DNA of 59,674 nucleotides, from the NCBI GenBank assembly GCA_016781845.1, contig JADDPP010000104.1:1-59674 (forward strand), written 5' to 3'. A program made the translations under genes and the position numbers. This document shows positions 25,439 to 34,044 of this stretch, one piece after another (position 1 is the stretch's first letter; the number at the start of each line of letters is the position of its first letter). The notes beneath the pieces were generated by a model. It searched no databases and had not been told where the DNA came from. It saw nothing but the letters and a program-made list of their open reading frames with translations. This stretch comes from Rubrobacter sp. GTDB lineage: Bacteria; Chloroflexota; Chloroflexia; Thermobaculales; Thermobaculaceae.

Positions 25439-26467
25439 TCATGTACCCTCCTGCGCGGCGGAGGGTGGCAGGTCTACGCGCCGTGGCGGGGGCGGTGGGG
25501 GTAGACCTTCCTCGCGGAGCACCGGGGGGCGCGAAGGGTTGTTAGGGTTGCGCGCGGTCGTGGGGCGGACGTAGCGCATGCTAAGAAAGATTACCAGCGC
25601 GGAGAGTCCGAGGTAGATGACGGAGTAGACCAGCCACGGGCTTACGATGAAGTAGCCGTTGGGGTGGCCGGGTATACCTTCGCCCTCACCCAGGCGGAAC
25701 CAGAAGGTGCCTTCCCCGGTGTTCAGTGCTACCGCAGTCAGCCCGCCCGCCGTCAGGGGGCTCAGCGACACCAGAAGGAGCGCGAGGTATACGGCCCAAG
25801 TCTTTGGCGCGGCCTGATCCGGCGGTCCCTCGAAGAATATCCCGAGTGGGCCGCCAATGCCTATGATGCTGGAGATCAGGGCCACGAAGAGCGCCCCAAT
25901 GAGGCTCATCGCGACGACGATGTAGCTGAATAGGCTCGCCGTGGTCGTCGTTTTCATGACGGAGGAGAAGAAGAGGCTAACGGAAGCGTAGAAGACAGTT
26001 GCGACGATCAGAGTCCAGAAGCCGAGCAGTAGCTCCGTCAGCGTCAGCCCGCCGAAGAGCAGTGCGAGCACCTGCACCGGCAGCGCCACGAAGATCAGCA
26101 GCAGTACATACGAGATACCGGAGGCGAGCTTTCCGAGCACGAAGTCCCGCCCTCTAATGGGAGTGGTCATAACGAGGTCGAACGTCTGTCGCTCGCGCTC
26201 TCCAGCGATAGCGCCAGCGGTGAACGAGGGGGCAAGCGGCGCGATGAGCAGAAGCTCGACGAGGGTAACGCCGTAGAAGAGTATCTTGCCCAAGGGCGGG
26301 GGCGGGCCTCCCGCGTCGAACGGGTTGGGGTTGGCGATGGTCCTCGCAGTGAAACCGTAGATGACTACGACAAGGCAGGAGAGCAGGAGCAGGTACACGG
26401 TGAGCACGCCGAAGGCTCGTCCTCCCCGCATTCGGCTCCGAAGCTCTTTGGTAGCGATTGCCTGCAT
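25439..26467 (-). CDS. ABC-2 type transporter permease
   Basis: MQAIATKELRSRMRGGRAFGVLTVYLLLLSCLVVVIYG; IAGERERQTFDLVMTTPIRGRDFVLGKLAS. Confidence 0.88.
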   Translation of the reverse strand: MQAIATKELRSRMRGGRAFGVLTVYLLLLSCLVVVIYGFTARTIANPNPFDAGGPPPPLGKILFYGVTLVELLLIAPLAPSFTAGAIAGERERQTFDLVMTTPIRGRDFVLGKLASGISYVLLLIFVALPVQVLALLFGGLTLTELLLGFWTLIVATVFYASVSLFFSSVMKTTTTASLFSYIVVAMSLIGALFVALISSIIGIGGPLGIFFEGPPDQAAPKTWAVYLALLLVSLSPLTAGGLTAVALNTGEGTFWFRLGEGEGIPGHPNGYFIVSPWLVYSVIYLGLSALVIFLSMRYVRPTTARNPNNPSRPPVLREEGLPPPPPPRRVDLPPSAAQEGT

Positions 26468-26469
26468 CC

Positions 26470-27432
26470 TTACTGCACCTGGCCTTTCGTTATCTGCAGG
26501 AAGACATCCTCCAGGTCGCCCGACTCTTCAGCGAACGCACGCACAGGCACGCCGGAGCTCACAAGCTGAGTGAGCACCGCGGACTCATCCTGCACTTCCT
26601 CCGTGAGACCGAAGGCCAGCGCCGCGGGCTGCTCATCCGTCTCGGGCGCGGAGCCCTCGAAGCTGGCGTCCACCACGCCGGGGAAGCCGGAGAGCACCCG
26701 GTGGGCGGTGAGCGGCTTCGAGGATACGCGCATCCTGACCCGCTTGCGGACGCTGAGACGCCCAATCATCTCCTCAACTCGGCCCGAAGCGAGCAGCCTC
26801 CCGCGCTCAATGATGCCGATATGGGTGCAGACATCCGCCAGTTCCGCCAGGATGTGGGACGAGAGAATAATCGTCTTGCCCATCGTGCGCAGCTCCTTGA
26901 GGAGCTCACGCATCTCGACGCGGGCGCGGGGGTCGAGCCCGGAGGCCGGCTCATCGAGCACGAGGAGGGCGGGGTCGTGGACGAGGGTGCGCGCGAGGCA
27001 GAGCCGCTGCTTCATGCCGCGCGAGAGCGACTCGACGTACGCGTTCTTCTTCTCACCGAGGTCCACAAGCTCCAACAGCTCGTCCGTCAGTCCGGGACGC
27101 TTGCTCGCGGGCACGTCGTAGCAGCGGGCGAAGAAGTCCATGTACTCCCACACCTTCATGTCCTCGTACACGCCGAAGAAGTCGGGCATGTAGCCGATGC
27201 GGTTTCGAACGCGGTCGGGCTCGTCGCGCACGCTGTGACCGTCTATCCACGCCTCACCGGAAGAGGGCTGCAGCAGGGTGCAGATAATCCGTATGGAGGT
27301 GGTCTTGCCCGCGCCGTTCGGGCCGACGAAGCCGAAGATGCTGTTGCGCTCGACGCTGAGGTTCATCGAGTCGAGAGCTACAAGGTTGTCGTAGCGCTTT
27401 GTGAGCGCCTGCGTCTGGACGAGCGCATCCAT
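26470..27432 (-). CDS. ABC transporter ATP-binding protein
   Basis: FGFVGPNGAGKTTSIRI Walker A; ESLSRGMKQRLCLARTLVHDPALLVLDEPASGLDP. Confidence 0.95.
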   Translation of the reverse strand: MDALVQTQALTKRYDNLVALDSMNLSVERNSIFGFVGPNGAGKTTSIRIICTLLQPSSGEAWIDGHSVRDEPDRVRNRIGYMPDFFGVYEDMKVWEYMDFFARCYDVPASKRPGLTDELLELVDLGEKKNAYVESLSRGMKQRLCLARTLVHDPALLVLDEPASGLDPRARVEMRELLKELRTMGKTIILSSHILAELADVCTHIGIIERGRLLASGRVEEMIGRLSVRKRVRMRVSSKPLTAHRVLSGFPGVVDASFEGSAPETDEQPAALAFGLTEEVQDESAVLTQLVSSGVPVRAFAEESGDLEDVFLQITKGQVQ

Positions 27433-29823
27433 CTATTGCTTCCTTCCTATGACCTTGAGCCGGAGCCATTCGGGCGGACCTGCAGGGTGACCGCTGAGTC
27501 GCATCGTTATCGTGCCGTCCTCGTCTACGAACCGGGCGGCTTTCTCCACCTTGATCGGCGCACCATCCGGCGAGGATTTGGGGGTAACGTCCGTCCACCC
27601 TCCGGTTCCCGGTTCCCGCACCTCGACCTTCCTCACGCTTCTGAAGAAGTCCTGAGGCATTCCGGGCATCGGCATCGCCACACCTTCCTCCCCCACAACG
27701 TTGCCCTGGTCGTCGAAGATGGGTTGGCCGAAGCCTTCGTCGGGTCCGGACTGCCTCACGGTCAGACTGATGCTGTCGGGGGTGACGCCCTGCGGCATGT
27801 GGAATCTCAACTCCGCCTGGTCTGTCTCGTCGAAGCCGGCCATCCTCTGCGCCTGAAGCTCAAGCTCAACAGGGCCGGGCTTCAGCTCGTAGCTGCTGTG
27901 CAGGATGGTGAGGCGGTCGCTGATTGACTGCGCGCGAGCGTCGAGCACGCTGACGGGAGCGCCGGGCTGCTTCTGCCACGCGAGCACGAGCACGTCGGTC
28001 GGGGCGAGTCCGACTGGTCGTTCGCCCCCAGGGGCCACCCCGGGTCCTGGGCCTTCGATTCCTCCGCCCATCAACCGGTCGTAAACTCCCAGCACGATTT
28101 GCTGCCGATCCCAGTCCTTCGGTGGACCAGAGCCTTCCCATCCGTGCGACAGGGACGGTGTACTGCGGTCCAGAGGGCCTGACTCACCGGGCCGAAGCGG
28201 ACCGACCTCATGCACCCCTGACTGGTCAATGAAGTACATATTGTCCAGCGGAGCGCCGGAAACGTTCCTGACCTGTCCGGAGAAGCCTGTGCCGTTGCCG
28301 GTGACCGTCGCCTCGATAACGGGGGCCTGGCCCGCCGACACGCTCTGCGCGGAGAAATTGCGCAAGGAGTACACGTCCGCTTGCAGGTCCTGGAGCACAG
28401 GCCGCTCGCCTGCCTGCACCGTGAAGAGCGGCCCGGAGTTGCTCCCAGGGCTGGGGCCCGGACCGCCCATAGGACCGTCGAACTCTGGGTTGGGTCCCCT
28501 CACCGAGAGGCCTGGAGCGAGCGCGAGGTCGTAGCTGCGCCTGCTGGGGCTGAAGAGGGTCGCGTAAGTGGTTACTCGCTGTGCCGTCGCCGAAGGGTAG
28601 ACATCAACAACCTCGAGGGTGCGGAGGGTAACGCCGTTCCCCCGTACGAGGAAGTTCGCGCCGTACGCTATGCCGCTGAACAGCAGCGTTATGGCGGGTA
28701 CCAGCACCCAGGCAAGCTCCCGCCGGTCCCGGCGCTTGAGGATGAAGTAGAGCAGGGGGCCGATAACGAGCGAGTACACCAGGAGGAACGCGGCAACGAG
28801 GATCGTGGGGGGCAGCTGCGCGCCCGCGATGTTGCTGAGGAACCGATTGACTGTCCAGCTGTCCAGCGGCCTGCCCACGGCGTTGTTACCCACGGAACCC
28901 GAAAGGTTGCGTAGAAGCTGCGGCGTGCCGGGCCAGCCCCGGAAGGGCTGGGCGGTAGGGCTCCAGGCCAGCCAGCTGACGCTCCCCTGTCCGGAGCTCC
29001 GGGTTACGACCAGCGGGCCCTGCGGGGAGGACGCGCCTACAGTCGCGCCCTGTAGCGGGGTAGCCTGGGTGATTACGCCGCCCCTGGGCGCGACCTGCCC
29101 GCCGGAGAGCTGTGCCAGCGCCTCGAGGTCACCTGCGTTCTGTTGGCCGCCGAGTGAGACGGGCATCAGCGAGGAGAGGCCAGCGGCGTTGCGCGCTGCG
29201 TCCGCACCTCCGGCGATGATGAGCTGGCCTCCGAGGTTCACCCAGGCCGCGAGGGCTTTGGTCTGCGCCTGGGACAGGCGGCTGGTGTCCGCGCCGTCCA
29301 CTATCACGCTTGCGAGTGGAAGTAGCGCGTCGGCGCGCTCCGGCAGGCTCTCCGGCCTCAGCAGGGCAACCGATGCCTCGACGGGGCCGGTTCGGTTCGA
29401 GAGGGCAGCGTACGCGCTCGTGTCGGCGGCGAGCACGCCGTACAGAAGGTCGTCGTTGTCCAGGCGCGCGAGCTTGTCCTCACCCTTTCCTACAACTGCG
29501 TTGCCGTCCAGCACGCGCACCTCCGCCCTCGTGGCGAGGCCGTCGTACTGTGGAAAGAGGGTTATGACCTTCGAGCTGTTCTGGGGCAGGTCCAGCTCCT
29601 GGAAGTGGAGAATCCGTCCCCCCTGCGATGGCGCTTCCAGCTCGACCCTCGCTCGGACGCTGTTTCCAGGGTTGGTGAGCCGTACGCGAACAGGAGTGGG
29701 ACCGGCGCCCGAGTAGAGGCCGTCGTATCCGGCGTCCACCTCCACGAGTACTCCTCCCTGGGCGCTGGCTGGTGAGGCCAGGAGGAGCAAGATGAGCGCG
29801 ACGAGGGTACAGGCAGTCTTCAA
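27433..29823 (-). CDS. Secreted/membrane protein with GATase-like (DUF4350-like) segment, partner of adjacent ABC transporter
   Basis: Signal peptide; SQAQTKALAAWVNLGGQLIIAGGADAARNAAG; TM segments in the middle; directly abuts the ABC ATPase gene. Confidence 0.75.
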   Translation of the reverse strand: MKTACTLVALILLLLASPASAQGGVLVEVDAGYDGLYSGAGPTPVRVRLTNPGNSVRARVELEAPSQGGRILHFQELDLPQNSSKVITLFPQYDGLATRAEVRVLDGNAVVGKGEDKLARLDNDDLLYGVLAADTSAYAALSNRTGPVEASVALLRPESLPERADALLPLASVIVDGADTSRLSQAQTKALAAWVNLGGQLIIAGGADAARNAAGLSSLMPVSLGGQQNAGDLEALAQLSGGQVAPRGGVITQATPLQGATVGASSPQGPLVVTRSSGQGSVSWLAWSPTAQPFRGWPGTPQLLRNLSGSVGNNAVGRPLDSWTVNRFLSNIAGAQLPPTILVAAFLLVYSLVIGPLLYFILKRRDRRELAWVLVPAITLLFSGIAYGANFLVRGNGVTLRTLEVVDVYPSATAQRVTTYATLFSPSRRSYDLALAPGLSVRGPNPEFDGPMGGPGPSPGSNSGPLFTVQAGERPVLQDLQADVYSLRNFSAQSVSAGQAPVIEATVTGNGTGFSGQVRNVSGAPLDNMYFIDQSGVHEVGPLRPGESGPLDRSTPSLSHGWEGSGPPKDWDRQQIVLGVYDRLMGGGIEGPGPGVAPGGERPVGLAPTDVLVLAWQKQPGAPVSVLDARAQSISDRLTILHSSYELKPGPVELELQAQRMAGFDETDQAELRFHMPQGVTPDSISLTVRQSGPDEGFGQPIFDDQGNVVGEEGVAMPMPGMPQDFFRSVRKVEVREPGTGGWTDVTPKSSPDGAPIKVEKAARFVDEDGTITMRLSGHPAGPPEWLRLKVIGRKQ

Positions 29824-29932
29824 GTGGGCTTCCTCTCTAGGAATACTATCATCGCCTGCCTTTATAACGCCCGGCGAGGCGCGCAGGTTTCAGCGCGGCT
29901 GGGCTGGCTGCAGTATATCAGAGGGCAGGTGC

Positions 29933-29989
29933 GAACCTTTCTGGCTGAACGTTCCACCATATTAGTTGCTTCCGGTCGCAGAAAGGTTC
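29933..29989. repeat. 11-bp perfect inverted repeat GAACCTTTCTG/CAGAAAGGTTC in divergent intergenic region
   Basis: Arms at 29933-29943 and 29979-29989, between divergent genes starting at 29823 and 30124. Confidence 0.7.
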
Positions 29990-30123
29990 ACCAGTGTGCA
30001 CGGTTTCTAACGATATGCTGACGCTCGCAGGTGAGTGTCCCTGCTGTCGGCCCCCGGATTGCGGTGACAGGCAGCGCATAGGACGAGTCAGACTTCGTAA
30101 CGGTCATAGAGTTGGAGGGACAG

Positions 30124-31134
30124 ATGGTACATGTTGCGCTGGTGGGGTGTGCGCACATCCACACGCCGGGGTTCATCAAGCGGCTGCAGGCGAGGCCGGA
30201 CGTGCGCGTGAAGAGCGTCTGGGACCACGACCGGGCGCGGGCGGAGAAGCGCGCCACTGAGCTGGGTGCTGAAGTCGCGCCGGAGCCGCAGGCTGTCTGG
30301 GAGGACGGGGAAGTCGCTGCCGTTATTATCTGCTCCGAGACGGAGCGCCACGGGGAGCTTGTGACCGCGGGCGCGGCGGCTGGGAAGCACCTGTTCGTGG
30401 AGAAGCCGCTTGGGATGAAGGCGGCGGATGCGTACGAGATGGCGGAGGCGATAGAGCGGGCGGGAGTGCTGTTCCAGACGGGATACTTCATGCGCGGCAA
30501 CGCGGTGAATCGCTTCCTGAAGGAGGAGATTGAGCGGGGCGCCTTCGGCGTCATTACCCGCATTCGCGCGTCTGTCGTTCACGCGGGCTCGCTCCGCGGG
30601 TGGTTCGACACGGAGTGGCGCTGGATGGCCGACCCCGCGCAGGCGGGCCTCGGAGGCTTCGGGGACCTCGGAACACACGCGCTCGACCTCCTCCTGTGGA
30701 TGTCGGGCGAGCCGGAGGTAGAGAGCGCGACCGCAAGCATCGGCTCGGCAACGGGGCGGTATGGGGACGTGGACGAGTATGGCGAGGGCATGCTCCGATA
30801 CGCGGGGAGTACCGTGGCCACGCTTGCCGCGGGCTGGGTGGACCTGGCGAACCCCGTGCAGACGCTCGTGGCCGGCACAAAGGCGCACGCCCTGGTGCTG
30901 AATGGGAAGCTGTACCTGAAGAGCGATGATATCGAGGGGGCGACCGGTGAGGAACCCTGGACCCAGCTCCCTGAGCAGTTGCCCCATGCGTTCGAGCTGT
31001 TCCTGGATGCAGTCTCAGGCAAGGAGGGCGTGCCGCTCGTGACCCCGCGCGAGGCCGCTGTGCGGAGCGCTGTCATGGAGGCTATGTACGAGGGCGCGGC
31101 GCGGCGGGAGTGGGTGAGTCCACGGGTGCGGTAG
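30124..31134 (+). CDS. Gfo/Idh/MocA family oxidoreductase
   Basis: MVHVALVGCAHIHTPGFIKRL; LFVEKPLGMKAADAYEM; GGFGDLGTHALDLLLWM; ATG preceded by GGAGGGAC. Confidence 0.92.
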   Translation: MVHVALVGCAHIHTPGFIKRLQARPDVRVKSVWDHDRARAEKRATELGAEVAPEPQAVWEDGEVAAVIICSETERHGELVTAGAAAGKHLFVEKPLGMKAADAYEMAEAIERAGVLFQTGYFMRGNAVNRFLKEEIERGAFGVITRIRASVVHAGSLRGWFDTEWRWMADPAQAGLGGFGDLGTHALDLLLWMSGEPEVESATASIGSATGRYGDVDEYGEGMLRYAGSTVATLAAGWVDLANPVQTLVAGTKAHALVLNGKLYLKSDDIEGATGEEPWTQLPEQLPHAFELFLDAVSGKEGVPLVTPREAAVRSAVMEAMYEGAARREWVSPRVR

Positions 31135-31197
31135 TGCGGGCACGCTCACCGCATAGCACGCGAAGGGGCAGAGAGAGCAAGGGACGGCGAGACAACC

Positions 31198-31278
31198 GTA
31201 GAGACGTTGCACGCAACGTCTGCGCGGCGTCCGCGCAAACTGTCCACGTCCACGAATAGCGACCTTGAAATAACCCTG
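31198..31278 (+). repeat. Palindrome-centred repeat, copy 2
   Basis: GTAGAGACGTTGCACGCAACGTCTGCGCGG identical to copy 1 core, followed by GCGACCTTGAAATAACCCTG. Confidence 0.75.
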
Positions 31279-31297
31279 CGAGCCCCTGGAACGCGCA

Positions 31298-31594
31298 TCA
31301 GAGGTCTATGAGCTCGGTGTACGCTTCGAGGAGCTCGACGGGGAAGTGGTAGCCCTCGGTGAAGGCGACTACCTTGGAGAGAACTTCCTCCGCGTGGCGG
31401 GAATCGCTGGCGGCCAGGGTCACGAGGATCTCCGTGACCTGCCACTTATCCTGGTCGCCCGTCTCAGCCACGGAGACATTGTAGGTGTTGCGCAGGCGCG
31501 CCTGCAGGGAGCGGATAACCTGGCGCTTGTCCTTGAGGGACTGGCTCTCGGGCAGGCGCAGCGTGAGGCGGCAGGCGCCGATTATGGCTGGCAT
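31298..31594 (-). CDS. DUF503 family protein (YlxP-like)
   Basis: RLTLRLPESQSLKDKRQVIRSLQARLRNTYNVSVAETGDQDKWQ. Confidence 0.9.
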   Translation of the reverse strand: MPAIIGACRLTLRLPESQSLKDKRQVIRSLQARLRNTYNVSVAETGDQDKWQVTEILVTLAASDSRHAEEVLSKVVAFTEGYHFPVELLEAYTELIDL

Positions 31595-31732
31595 CGCAGG
31601 CTTGTTGGGAGCGGTCCCGTCCCGGCCGGTCGTCGTGTGTGCATCACGTGTAGTGTATCCGACGCGGTGGTGCGGGCGCGATACGTCACTGCGCGACAGA
31701 GATTGGGGCGTCGTGAATAGCCCCTCTCCTTG

Positions 31733-32524
31733 TCAGGCGTCATCCTCTTCTTGAGCGGCCTGGTCGTCGAGAAGCCGCAGCAACCGGTACTCCTGGGCCC
31801 TCCAGTTCGTCGCCGCCTCGTCATCTCCGGCATCGAGGGCTGCCTGCGTCCACAGACGCACACTCGCAAGCTGCTCGTGTAGCAGACGCTCCCTGTCCGT
31901 ACCGTAATCAGTCGGGTCTCGACGGCTGTACGCACTGCTCTGGTTGATGATCTGGATAACACGGGCGCGCACCGCCTCCAGGCGTATACCCAAGCTCTCG
32001 AGCACCCCAGCGCCGATGCCCTCCCCCTCTCGCACGAGTCCTAGCAGTAGATGCTCCGTACCCAGGTAGTGGTGGTTCTGTCGCCTCGCCTCGTCGAAGG
32101 CCAGTTCTATTACGCGCCTTGCACGCGGTGTGAGCCCTATCTCGCCCTGAGGCGCACCCTCTCCAAGTCCTATGATGAACTCTACGGCGCTGCGTGCCTT
32201 CGGCAGGTCTACTCTCATATCACTCAGGACTCGCGCCGCTACGCCGTCTCCCTCGCGGATGAGACCCAGCAGCAGGTGCTCCGTGCCTATGTAGTTGTGG
32301 TTGAAGCGCGCCGCTTCCTCGTGCGCGAGGCTCAACACCCTGCGAGCGCGCTCCGTGAACTTGTCGAATCGTTCGTTGGGGCTATCACTCAAGAGATGCT
32401 CCCTACCACGCATCCAGCCCCGTCGTGTTCGCCACCGCCACGGCAGCACGCGCCGCAGGAGACGGGCCGGAGCCGTAACCATTAGCCGGATCAGATTTAT
32501 CCAGGGGGTGCCCGATGTCTCCAT
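31733..32524 (-). CDS. Double Clp N-domain protein with UVR-like C-terminus, no AAA+ module
   Basis: FTERARRVLSLAHEEAARFNHNYIGTEHLLLGLIREGDGVAARVL and LTPRARRVIELAFDEARRQNHHYLGTEHLLLGLVREGEGIGAGVL; ATG at 32524 preceded by GAAGAGAGGGAGGG. Confidence 0.88.
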   Translation of the reverse strand: METSGTPWINLIRLMVTAPARLLRRVLPWRWRTRRGWMRGREHLLSDSPNERFDKFTERARRVLSLAHEEAARFNHNYIGTEHLLLGLIREGDGVAARVLSDMRVDLPKARSAVEFIIGLGEGAPQGEIGLTPRARRVIELAFDEARRQNHHYLGTEHLLLGLVREGEGIGAGVLESLGIRLEAVRARVIQIINQSSAYSRRDPTDYGTDRERLLHEQLASVRLWTQAALDAGDDEAATNWRAQEYRLLRLLDDQAAQEEDDA

Positions 32525-32675
32525 TCGGCCCTCCCTCTCTTCACGCGTCTCAAGCGCGGTTCCTGGCCGCATCGGGCGCGGTCGTGAACTAAACGCAGGA
32601 CCGAGGCTTGAAGTCACTGAGCCGAACCGCCGATGTGACACCGGGGGCGGTCATTATACAGCACGGGTGCGGGAG

Positions 32676-33491
32676 TCAGTCGGGAAGGTACGAGGCCCAG
32701 CCGACGTACGAGAGGTCGGAGTAGATGGGATCTACGGAGATGCCCTTCTTGCTCATCCGGGCGCTGAGGTATCGGGAATCACCGAGGTAGATGCCGACGT
32801 GATCTATGTAGTCATGGTGCGGCTGCTGGAAGAAAACGAGGTCCCCCGGTCGCGCGCCATCGAGCGCGCCCTGGGTCTTTCGTGGGGCCATCGTGAACTG
32901 GTCGTCCGCGTCCCTCGGTATGCACAGTCCCGCGCGCTGGTACGTGCGGTACGTAAGGCCGGAGCAGTCGGGACCGGCTGCACTGCTGGTTCCGCCCCAG
33001 ACGTACGGCTGGTGCTTCCATATCCCAAGAACGCGCAGGATGGTGTCTCGACCGGCTGTCGGGAGGGGCCACCGAGCGACATCGGCTGCCCACACGTGGC
33101 CCTCGCCGCAGGATGGCAGCCGAATGGGTACCGTATCGGAGTCGGGGCCGTGCTCAGGGAGCAGTGAGCCGATTGGGAGCTCCGCGACGATGCGGCCGGT
33201 TCCGTCGCGCACCGGCGCGCGCTCGACAACGGTCTGCCAGCAGGGAAGCTCGTCCGATTCGCGCAAGGCGTCCTCCGGCAGCCACCCGGGATAGCCCACA
33301 GGATGCAGGCGGGTGGGTTGCAGCGGGAGCGAGACGTGTGCCCAGCCGCCCGACATCTCGAGAACCTGCACGGGCTCGCCCAGAACCGCCTCCGTGACCC
33401 GCGTGGAGGCCGCTGTTGGCTGCTCTCGTAGAGCGACGGAGACTGCGGCTATTCGGTGCCGCGAGTCCGTGAAGGCGCGAGTGTTGTCCAT
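32676..33491 (-). CDS. NlpC/P60 family peptidase with SH3-like N-terminal region
   Basis: GPDCSGLTYRTYQRAGLCIPRDADDQ, GDLVFFQQPHHDYIDHVGIYLGDSRYLSA. Confidence 0.9.
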   Translation of the reverse strand: MDNTRAFTDSRHRIAAVSVALREQPTAASTRVTEAVLGEPVQVLEMSGGWAHVSLPLQPTRLHPVGYPGWLPEDALRESDELPCWQTVVERAPVRDGTGRIVAELPIGSLLPEHGPDSDTVPIRLPSCGEGHVWAADVARWPLPTAGRDTILRVLGIWKHQPYVWGGTSSAAGPDCSGLTYRTYQRAGLCIPRDADDQFTMAPRKTQGALDGARPGDLVFFQQPHHDYIDHVGIYLGDSRYLSARMSKKGISVDPIYSDLSYVGWASYLPD

Positions 33492-33539
33492 TGCGGCCTG
33501 ATTATAACAGCTCACCGAGGTTTGCCGGGATATGAGCAA

Positions 33540-33565
33540 GGGCGGGGCGCAGTCGCGCCCCGCCC
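33540..33565 (-). terminator. GC-rich perfect hairpin, candidate terminator or RNA structure
   Basis: GGGCGGGGCG...CGCCCCGCCC 10-bp stem just downstream of the 33599..33877 stop; no clear T-tract. Confidence 0.4.
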
Positions 33566-33598
33566 TGCCACGGTCTCCGTAGGCTGTGACTGAGCCGC

Positions 33599-33877
33599 CT
33601 ACTGATCTACGGATATAACCTGCTTGGCGTCCTCGCCAACGCCCACAAACTCGCAGTCGAGCAGGGTGAAGAAAATGGCGCGCCGCAGGAGGCGAACCTG
33701 GTCCTCATCCAGATGGCCGAGGTCGGCCTGCTTGTTAAGGTCGTACAGCCTGTGCAACCTGTCCAAGTAGAATAGCTGCCACCGGTTGTACGTCCTGATG
33801 GAGCCCTGCGTGCGGTCTTCGTTCGGCTGCGTCTGGTCGCGCTCTTCGGCGTTGCGGCTGGTCATAGCATCTTCCAA
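33599..33877 (-). CDS. Hypothetical protein
   Basis: 92-aa ORF, same strand as neighbour, charged N-terminus and helical C-terminus; no family recognised. Confidence 0.5.
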   Translation of the reverse strand: MEDAMTSRNAEERDQTQPNEDRTQGSIRTYNRWQLFYLDRLHRLYDLNKQADLGHLDEDQVRLLRRAIFFTLLDCEFVGVGEDAKQVISVDQ

Positions 33878-34044
33878 TCTAAGGAACTGGGTGTCATCTT
33901 TTTGCTACTGCCATTATAGCAGTGGCACGAACCATACCACGCTGCATATCGAGGTGTGTGACCCTTTTCTGGACACCCCGGAGCCGCGAACACTACAATG
34001 GCGCTCAGAGAAGCCCCACAGCATACGTAGTAGCGAGGATTCCT

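Noticed and set aside
26458-27927. 489-aa plus-strand ORF
   Set aside because: Antisense to the ABC ATPase gene with clear Walker motifs; no recognisable domain
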